This document shows, piece by piece, positions 57,536 to 64,000 of a stretch of 64,000 nt of DNA (position 1 is its first letter; the number at the start of each line of letters is the position of its first letter). The notes below the pieces were generated by a model. It was not told where the DNA came from, ran no database searches, and saw nothing but the letters and a program-made list of their open reading frames with translations. The position numbers were made by a program, and so were the translations under genes. The stretch covers positions 62,001 through 126,000 of the forward strand of contig MCFE01000001.1 in NCBI GenBank assembly GCA_002104905.1, read 5' to 3'. Origin of the DNA: Basidiobolus meristosporus CBS 931.73. Lineage: Eukaryota > Basidiobolomycota > Basidiobolomycetes > Basidiobolales > Basidiobolaceae.

Positions 57536-58921
57536 TTAATCGACCATGATCTTGGAATCCAGTTGCTGGTACTCTTCGAAGAAGGCAGTGAACAATTGGA
57601 TGGACTGCTTGACATCCTCAGTACCGCACATCTCACGAATACTGTGCATGCTCAATTGCGGCGCCCCGACATCAATCGTACGCATGCCCAACTTGGCACT
57701 CAAGATAGGGCCAATGGTGGAGCCGCATCCCATGTCATTTCGGACCACGAATTCCTGAAGTGGGATGTGGTGGGATTTGGCCAAAGCCTTGATAGCCAGC
57801 GAAGTGGCCGATGTGGTTGCGTATCTCTGGTTAGCGTTCACCTTGATGACAAGTCCCTTGTGCATCGCGGGGCGGTGGTTCTCCTCATGTTTCTCGGGAT
57901 AGTTGGGATGGACGGCATGGGCCATGTCCGCACTGATCATGAAGCTTTTGTGGATCGATTCCTCGAATCCGGTGGTGTTCTCTCCGGACTGTAGTCTGCG
58001 CAGAGTGGCCTCTAGCAGATGCGAGTTCGCTCCGTAGGCCGATTGGGATCCGATCTCCTCATGATCGAAGAGTGTCACCATACGAATGTTGGCATCCTCG
58101 CTCAAAGACTCTAGAGAATTGATCAGGGCATCGATGGAGCAGTGTGACATCAACAGGTTGTCAAGGCGTGGCGAAAAGATGAATTCGTCCATGGCACCAC
58201 CAATGGCGGATGGCTGGGTATCGTAGAGGCATAATTCAAAGTCCTGAATCTTCTCTCCGGAGACCCCCAGTTCCTTGGCCAACAACTCGATCAAGACCGA
58301 ATGATGCTTGGACATCTCGTCCGATCCTTGGCTTTCTACGGCTTTGGAGTTCAAGGCCTTGGCTGCGGTGGCAAGGACGGGGGTGAGATGGGTCTCCTTG
58401 TTCAGGGTGAAGTTCTCACCTGAGCCACGGTCCAAGTGAATGGCTAGGTTAGGTACGCGAAGAATGGGTCTTGCAATTCGTACCAGTCTGCTTTGGTAGC
58501 TGCCGTCTTCATTCGCCACCATCACTCTTCCAGCAACACTCAGATCTCTGTCAAACCAGGTGTGCCATAAGCCACCACCGTAAGTTTGAACGCCCACCTG
58601 AAGGTAACCCTCCTTCTCCTTCTTCGAAATGGGCTTCATCTTCAGACAGGGACTGTCAGTGTGCGCTCCCACAATGGAGACCCCGTTGCCTTGCACAAAC
58701 TTGCCACCCACGGCGAAAGCGATGATGGAGGACTTGTTACGGGTGAAAAAGTATTTTCCGTTTTGTTTGATCAGTCCAGCCCAGCTTTCTTTTTCCTTGA
58801 TCTCCACGAAGCCCGCTCCTTCTAGCTTCTTCTTGCTCTCCTCGACCGCATGGAAAGGACTTGGACTGTTGTTCACAAAGTCCAGAAAGTCTTGGGCATA
58901 GGCGAGAGAACTCTTCGACAT
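57536..58921 (-). CDS. M18 aspartyl aminopeptidase (DNPEP/Ape4 family)
   Basis: A single exon. The start is taken at 58,921 (MSKSSLAYAQDFLDFVNNSP, 461 residues); an in-frame upstream ATG at 58,948 would add nine residues (MPIIPPLFT). Metal-site motifs typical of M18 are present: VGAHTDSPCLKMKP, DHEEIGSQSAYGAN, SADMAHAVHPNYPEKHE and SMHSIREMCG near the C-terminus. The family removes N-terminal Asp/Glu and forms a cytosolic dodecamer. No intron, unlike most neighbours; there is no signal peptide. The preceding intergenic region contains two imperfect copies of a 33-bp repeat. Confidence 0.93.
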   Translation of the reverse strand: MSKSSLAYAQDFLDFVNNSPSPFHAVEESKKKLEGAGFVEIKEKESWAGLIKQNGKYFFTRNKSSIIAFAVGGKFVQGNGVSIVGAHTDSPCLKMKPISKKEKEGYLQVGVQTYGGGLWHTWFDRDLSVAGRVMVANEDGSYQSRLVRIARPILRVPNLAIHLDRGSGENFTLNKETHLTPVLATAAKALNSKAVESQGSDEMSKHHSVLIELLAKELGVSGEKIQDFELCLYDTQPSAIGGAMDEFIFSPRLDNLLMSHCSIDALINSLESLSEDANIRMVTLFDHEEIGSQSAYGANSHLLEATLRRLQSGENTTGFEESIHKSFMISADMAHAVHPNYPEKHEENHRPAMHKGLVIKVNANQRYATTSATSLAIKALAKSHHIPLQEFVVRNDMGCGSTIGPILSAKLGMRTIDVGAPQLSMHSIREMCGTEDVKQSIQLFTAFFEEYQQLDSKIMVD

Positions 58922-58948
58922 TGTAAAAAGAGGAGGAATGATTGGCAA

Positions 58949-59203
58949 GGTGGATGTTTTTCCATTTAATTAAGGGCTTTTTCTGGATAGAATCAGGTTT
59001 TCGTTAAATTAAGGGATTTCTCTGGATAGAATCAGGGGAGCCAAATCTCGGTAACTTTCTCGAAGGTTGCACAGCATCGCTTATTTCGGTAATTCCGTGT
59101 AGCATTCCCGAATAACCAGATTCATGTTTACTCCTTTCGTTTGGTTTGATGTAGGATTGATGGGTTTATTTACATAAAATAGTCAGGAGTTTAACAAAAT
59201 CCT
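58949..59203. promoter_or_regulatory. Upstream region of the aminopeptidase with a direct repeat
   Basis: Two nearly identical about 33-bp copies at 58,966-58,998 and 59,004-59,036 (landmarks TTAAGGG, then CTGGATAGAATCAGG) lie within 120 bp of the aminopeptidase start. Downstream of them is the 3' flank of the chitin synthase gene. The function is unknown. Confidence 0.55.
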
Positions 59204-62200
59204 CTATGGAGACTGCGGCGTGCTGTTGGTTGGCAAAAGGGCCAACTTCTCCAGGGTGAATTCCTCGATACAATCGTGAATATAATCATTGTGAAGGGTA
59301 ACCGCGTCCCCGAAATGCTCGAACAGGTGCTCTTTGACGTCTCTTCGAGTGATCGAATTGAGATTGGAGTCCTTGAGGAAGAAGTACACCTCTTCCCGCA
59401 ACAGCCGCTGCACTAGCGCTGTCTTGGAGCCATTGGTGGGCCCGTTCAGCAGATGGGAATGGTCTCGGTTGGAACTCCGGTCGCTTTCCGGTCTGGACCT
59501 GGGTTGGGATTCTGTCTCGTTGGTAACGGCGTCTAGATGGCGTGAGTAAAAGGATAGTGTTCTAGAGGATCGGGTGTAGTCACTGCTGTACTCGGATTGC
59601 TGCATGGAGCTGTAGGTGACTTGCGAGAGGCGGCTGGCGGATTTCGGGGAACAGCTTATTGAGAGTGGCTCGTCGTTGTCCAAACTTTTGTGCGATGCGC
59701 CGCTGAGATGATGGGTTTTCGAGATGGTGCTCCGGGAGGATTGATATTCAAAGGGCAGGCTGATCAAAATCTCCTCTGCTTTCTGATCCACTTGCGTTGT
59801 CAGATCCGACTCCACCACCTGGATCCCCGGAATGGTATCCGTGGAACTGGCATCCTCCACCGAAATTAGTTGTTGTGTTCCATCTCCGAGTCCATCCTCC
59901 GCATTCTCCAGCTCATCATATTCGGCGATGGTCAACAATGAGATCTGCATGCTGACTTTGTACTGGCTGCTGGTGTCATCCAAGATCCCGTGTTTACGAC
60001 GGATCGATTTGGCCCCGGTTGGGATGGTGTCCACCCACCTACGGTCGTCACGGTGCCACAGCGAATACAGCGGGATGATAAAGCAGTAGAAGGGAAGGGA
60101 GAAGAGGAGCGCAAAGACCAGCCAGAAGACCGATGAAAACATCCCCCGCACGGCCAGAATCATAACATTGAAGCCCAGCATGCAAAGCAGCGTGGCTCCC
60201 ACCACCAAGTACGATAGCTCGTCTGTGGCAACACTTCGGATCACCACATAGTATAAATAGAGCAGAAACACCGGCATAACCATGTGACTCAGCAACTTCA
60301 CTCCTGTGACAACCTGATGGATCAGCCCTCGATGCACCCTGGCCAGCTCGAAGTGGCTGTGAAATGCCGCGCTGGTGGCCCTGCCTTGTTGCCCAAGGAA
60401 GACAGAGAATATTGGGGTGAGTTTGGTGTAGAAGATTGCGGAACTCTCGAAGCCTAGCCGCAACTGGGGAAAAGTCTTGAGCAGGATGACGGAAAAGAAC
60501 GAATCCTCGCCCAGAAGCAGTGTGTTTTGCAGATGCATTGTGTTCGGTCTGGGTGTACTGAATCCAACGATGGCCGAGGTATCCACCACACAAGGCTTGT
60601 TGTCGGCGAATTTGATCCGGTACATGGTGCATGGGCCATGTAGAAAGTTCACCCCACCGACCATCGATTCGAAGGCCGGTTTGAAGTGATGTGTCATAAA
60701 GAAAGGGTAGACTTGAAGCATCGTAATGAACGAGTCCGACGGATTGGCTGGCTTCACATGGCCTGAGAGAGCCATCAGTTGCTGGTTCTGGTCCATTCGA
60801 TCGATTAATTTAGAGAGAGCTCCTGGGGTGACATACGTATCAGCGTCCAGTACCAATGCATACTGGAATGAGCGCGGATCCATCCCGATCACGTTATTGA
60901 TGTGGTGATATAGCTCGTATTCTAGCGGTGTTAGCTTGTTGTGAGGATCCAAAAGGCCCTCCAGTAGGTTCCACATGATCAGTACTGAGTCCCGCTTACC
61001 ACGGTTGCCTGCATAGCGAATCTCCATGGGATTCCCACACTTGACCACCACCACATAAGCAATTCGATGCGTTCCGCATGAATAGAAACCTGAGTAGACC
61101 TTGGCCAGGTTGACATTCTTGTTCCCCTCGCCCAGAGAGATGTAGGCCTTTAGCTCGGGTTCAGGGCCACTAAAGCCCAGCACATCTAACACAAGCTGAT
61201 GTGTGTATACGGTGGATCCAGGTGGAGTGAAGACCCCGTCGCAGATAACCATCAACAGCTTATTGCTATCATCCAAGTTTGTTCTGGCCACACTGTCAAA
61301 ATTCAGTTTCAAGGTCAGCTGGTCCTCTCCGTAACAAGGCACCATCACGATACAGTTGGACGATGGCATCAACTTCCCTTTGTGTGGGAACTCTAGCAAT
61401 GCCACTACAGTGTAGGTGGTAAGAATCATGAAGGGAAGGCCAAGAGTGAGCCAAAGAATGGGGTTGAAGGAGTTGCATCTTGGATAGACGACCTCCTTCA
61501 CCGTGCCTTTGTAGAAAAGCTTGTCCATACAGCGCAAGTAGATGTCGCTGTGCTCCAGTTTGCTAAACGGCTCGGTCGCATCCTGGCCTACATGTTGGAC
61601 GATCAGGTCGGTGACGTCGCGCGGAAACAATCGGGCATCCGGGTCAGCTTCGGAGTACTTGATCAGGTCGGAGACATCATAGAGGTGATCGTTCACTATC
61701 ATGTGGCCCAGTTGTGGCGTATCACTGCTTCCTAGGATAGAGTAATCAAAAACCAGATCTGTAACACAACACAGCAGCATTAATTGTATGCAATCAACAG
61801 CAACTCCAAGCATGTATCGTTACCTCCAATGGTTGCCTTGGCTACTTCGAAACGCACAGAGATGTTGTAGAAGCAGTGGGTGGACGCCCGAGTGGGCTGA
61901 ACCATCGGTCTGTCTGCTGGACCAGGGCACTCGATCAGCTTCTGGTTGGAAACGCGATAACCAGGATCGTTGAATATCCTCTTCTCCAGCCAATTATCCG
62001 CTTTGGTTAGGTTGTGGATGCAGCGATTAATCTCATGATCAGGATACTCGGTGGCTCCTCTGGTGCGCGCAAGCAGGGTGAATGAGGGAAACATGGGGGA
62101 TACATCCTTGCCCAAATATCGCCTAACCTCCTCCCCTACCGTGGATGTGGAGTGAGACAGATCAGCGATCTTCCCATTGATGGCGACATATTTCGACCCA

Positions 62201-62771
62201 CTCAACTCCTCAGGCGAGTACAGCTGCTTGGGAGTGCAATAGGAGTATGGAACGATCTCCACCCAAACAACAAACAATGAGGACACACCCAGCATGAGCA
62301 GGAACAGAGTTATTTTCTCTCGTAAAGATTGTCTAGAGGCTGTATCTGGGTTAGTTGGCTGTGGAGATGGCAGGCGGACCACAACCTACCGGCATCTTTT
62401 CCCCCCAGCCATGTGAGTATAAGATCTGGAATAAGAAGAGTGAAGACCCGTGAAATCAGCTCCCAGCCTCTCCGAGTTTTGGATGGATTTGGGTAGCCGT
62501 GCGACAATGCGAGCGAATTTTGGGAACCTCTTCGAAACGATCCTGCCTCTGACTGTGACGCGTAAAATTTCTCGGCCTCAAACGATGGAAGCTTCTTGTG
62601 GTCATCCCATGGATTGAAGTTGAACTGTGTAGTGTATTCGCCATCTTTACATGGTAATATCAGCGTTTGACTGAGTGACAGCGCAAGAATGTGCGTACCT
62701 TGTGACCCTCTGTGACCGCGAAGTTGCCGATATAACGAAGGTTTGCTGTATTTCTTGTTTGACGATGTCAT
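59204..62771 (-). CDS. Divergent chitin synthase (cytochrome b5-like insert, DEK_C tail)
   Basis: Four exons on -: 62771-62699, 62644-62390, 62345-61824, 61758-59204; phases agree, 1,134 residues. An N-terminal membrane helix (WELISRVFTLLIPDLILTWL) and a second one precede a cyt-b5-like region (KYVAINGKIADLSHSTS). The GT2 core has VMVPCYGED, KLLMVICDGVF, GNRGKRDS, VLDADTYVTP (D588-D590), FLHGPCTMYRI and LLGEDSFF (701-706). Where chitin synthases have QRRRW, this one reads GQQGRATSAAF (739 onward), and the usual EDR is EDS. Membrane helices near the end are followed by a long Ser-rich cytosolic tail and a DEK_C domain (LLREEVYFFLKDSNLNSITR). It resembles class IV/V enzymes in layout, but catalysis is doubtful. 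The 54-bp first intron has no stop and could be retained. Confidence 0.85.
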
Positions 62772-63277
62772 ATTTCCAATAGCCAGCAGCAAGGGTTGTA
62801 TTAGCGATCAATCAATATGGCATATTCGAGTGGCTTGATAGAGAAAATCCGCCAGCATTATGAGGCCTCCATATATATATATAGGCGGTTGTCACAAGGA
62901 GGTGCATCCAGTCCCTACTCTGCATCCAATGCTTACTGCCATCCATGTAATTTTCCGATATATGAGACCTGTGCAGCGTTGGACCAAGACGTTGAGTGTT
63001 CAGCCAGATGTATGCGTACACATGCCATTGTTGACAGGAGATATCACTAACACATATCACACGTGATTTAGATTAACCGAGATTTATTCAACTTACGCAG
63101 CATTTCAATTCAACATCTCAATTTTTTCGAGAATGAGGATTACGTATTCGGTGAAGTGATCCTGCTTAGGTTATCATCTAGGGGAGTAGAATAGAGACTT
63201 CAGCTAGTGGAAAGTCTCTTATTTATCCCATACCAGTGTGAAGCTCCCAGCCAAAGAGTGACTTGGTAAAATACATC
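62772..63277. promoter_or_regulatory. Divergent promoter region, chitin synthase (-) and PSMA1 (+)
   Basis: 506 bp between two divergent starts. It contains an (AT)n microsatellite at 62,870-62,883. No motif of the yeast proteasome element type was found. Confidence 0.45.
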
Positions 63278-64000
63278 ATGGTATGTGCTTGCGCACTAGC
63301 GGTTTGGTAGAAGAACTGGAAAGTAATCGTTCTTTGTTGGACTTTATTTAGTTTAGAAACCAATACGATAACGACATTTCTACTTGGAGTCCACAAGGAC
63401 GTATCCATCAAGTGGAATACGCCTTGGAGGCTGTCAAACAAGGTTCAGCCGCAGTGGGTCTGCGCTCAAATACCCACGCCGTGTTGGTTGGTTTGAAAGT
63501 AAGTACAACGCCGATCTTGTGATAGCACAATGCGGACGAACCCGGATTAATGGGACGTTGCCAAACAGAGAACCCCTGGTGAGCTCGCCTCCTACCAAAA
63601 GAAATTGTACCGTGTCGATGACCACATGGGGATTGCTATCGCTGGATTGACTTCGGATGCCCGTGTCCTAAGGTATATGACATATGCAGCAACAGATCTA
63701 AGCACCACTCTCTTGTCCACAAAATTGACCTCGTTTGTAGTAACTTCATGAGAGCTGAAGCCATGAAGTCAAAGATGCTCTACAACCGCCCCCTTCCTAT
63801 TCTTCGCATCGTTTCAGCCATCGCTGACAGTAAGTGGATTTGCGTGGTATATAATGGACACTGGCTAATCGTATCTGATAATACCAGAGGCCCAAGTCAA
63901 TACTCAAAACTACGGAAACAGACCTTATGGTGTCGGATTGCTCGTGATTGGATACGATGTTCGTACTTTGCTCGTTTGTTGATTGGTTTCATGTAGCGTT
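63278..64000 (+). CDS. PSMA1: 20S proteasome subunit alpha type-1 (PSMA1/Pre5), partial, runs off window
   Basis: The coding start appears to be a 3-bp ATG exon (63,278-63,280) followed by an intron with donor GTATGT and acceptor TTTAG. Exons 63352-63498, 63569-63672, 63741-63829 and 63888-63958 follow with consistent phases. The product reads [40 protein letters not shown], ...[29 protein letters not shown], ...[20 protein letters not shown], ...[14 protein letters not shown]. The alpha-subunit N-terminal signature and the [10 protein letters not shown] opening identify alpha type-1 (alpha6 in the ring). A GTTCGT donor near 63,959 opens another intron, and the C-terminal half lies outside the window. 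Confidence 0.92.

Overview
The window is nuclear DNA of a fungus, most likely an early-diverging (non-Dikarya) lineage. The right third carries intron-rich housekeeping genes with short spliceosomal introns (mostly about 40-75 nt, GT..AG), a CLA4-type PAK kinase, a chitin synthase, a cytochrome b5-fused front-end (delta-8 sphingolipid type) desaturase and an RNASEK-like protein. The left two thirds is a graveyard of retrotransposons and DNA transposons. The lineage call is an inference from gene content only.

Layout. Positions 1 to about 42,050 are AT-rich, CpG-poor and contain no recognisable host gene. I can read: two decayed Ty1/copia copies of one family (here Copia-A, 1-3,560 on + and 14,482-17,215 on -); one nearly complete copia element of a second family (Copia-B, 22,332-27,012, two 348-bp LTRs, 5-bp target duplication) plus a solo LTR of it (36,815-37,162); two Ty3/gypsy families (G1 at 19,182-21,260, 37,163-40,404 and a solo LTR at 4,327-5,016; G2 gag-protease at 27,860-29,500); two copies of a CACTA/Plavaka-like transposon with a Tnp2-type transposase and a divergently transcribed, unrecognised coiled-coil protein (5,560-9,718 and 29,594-36,813); a PIF/Harbinger-type transposon (31,087-34,469) nested in the second of these; hairpin MITEs sharing its ends (19,918-20,649 and decayed copies near 4,150-5,380 and 11,135-11,636); and an unclassified repeat-borne reading frame present in several copies (family U). 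Several insertions can be dated relative to each other because an empty-site copy of the target lies elsewhere in the window.

From about 42,200 to 64,000 the composition changes abruptly to CpG-containing, gene-dense sequence. In order: CLA4/PAK kinase (-), front-end desaturase (-), PP6/Sit4 phosphatase catalytic subunit (+), RNASEK-like small membrane protein (-), histidine-phosphatase/phosphoglycerate-mutase family protein (+) followed by a decayed second copy, OCRL/INPP5B-type inositol polyphosphate 5-phosphatase (+), complex I subunit NDUFB3 (+), ribosome-biogenesis factor LTV1 (-), M18 aspartyl aminopeptidase (-), a divergent chitin synthase with a DEK_C tail (-), and the start of proteasome alpha subunit PSMA1/Pre5 (+, runs off the window). 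These are unrelated housekeeping genes, not a cluster; themes are polarity and cell wall (PAK, chitin synthase), phosphoinositide and membrane lipids (OCRL, desaturase), and protein turnover and ribosome assembly.

Most interesting signals: the PIF/Harbinger-MITE pair with 3-bp duplications proven by internal empty sites; the two-gene divergent CACTA-like element; a half-tRNA(iMet) primer site in Copia-B; CA/TG doublet differences between its LTRs that point to CpG methylation decay; and a chitin synthase lacking the QxxRW signature.
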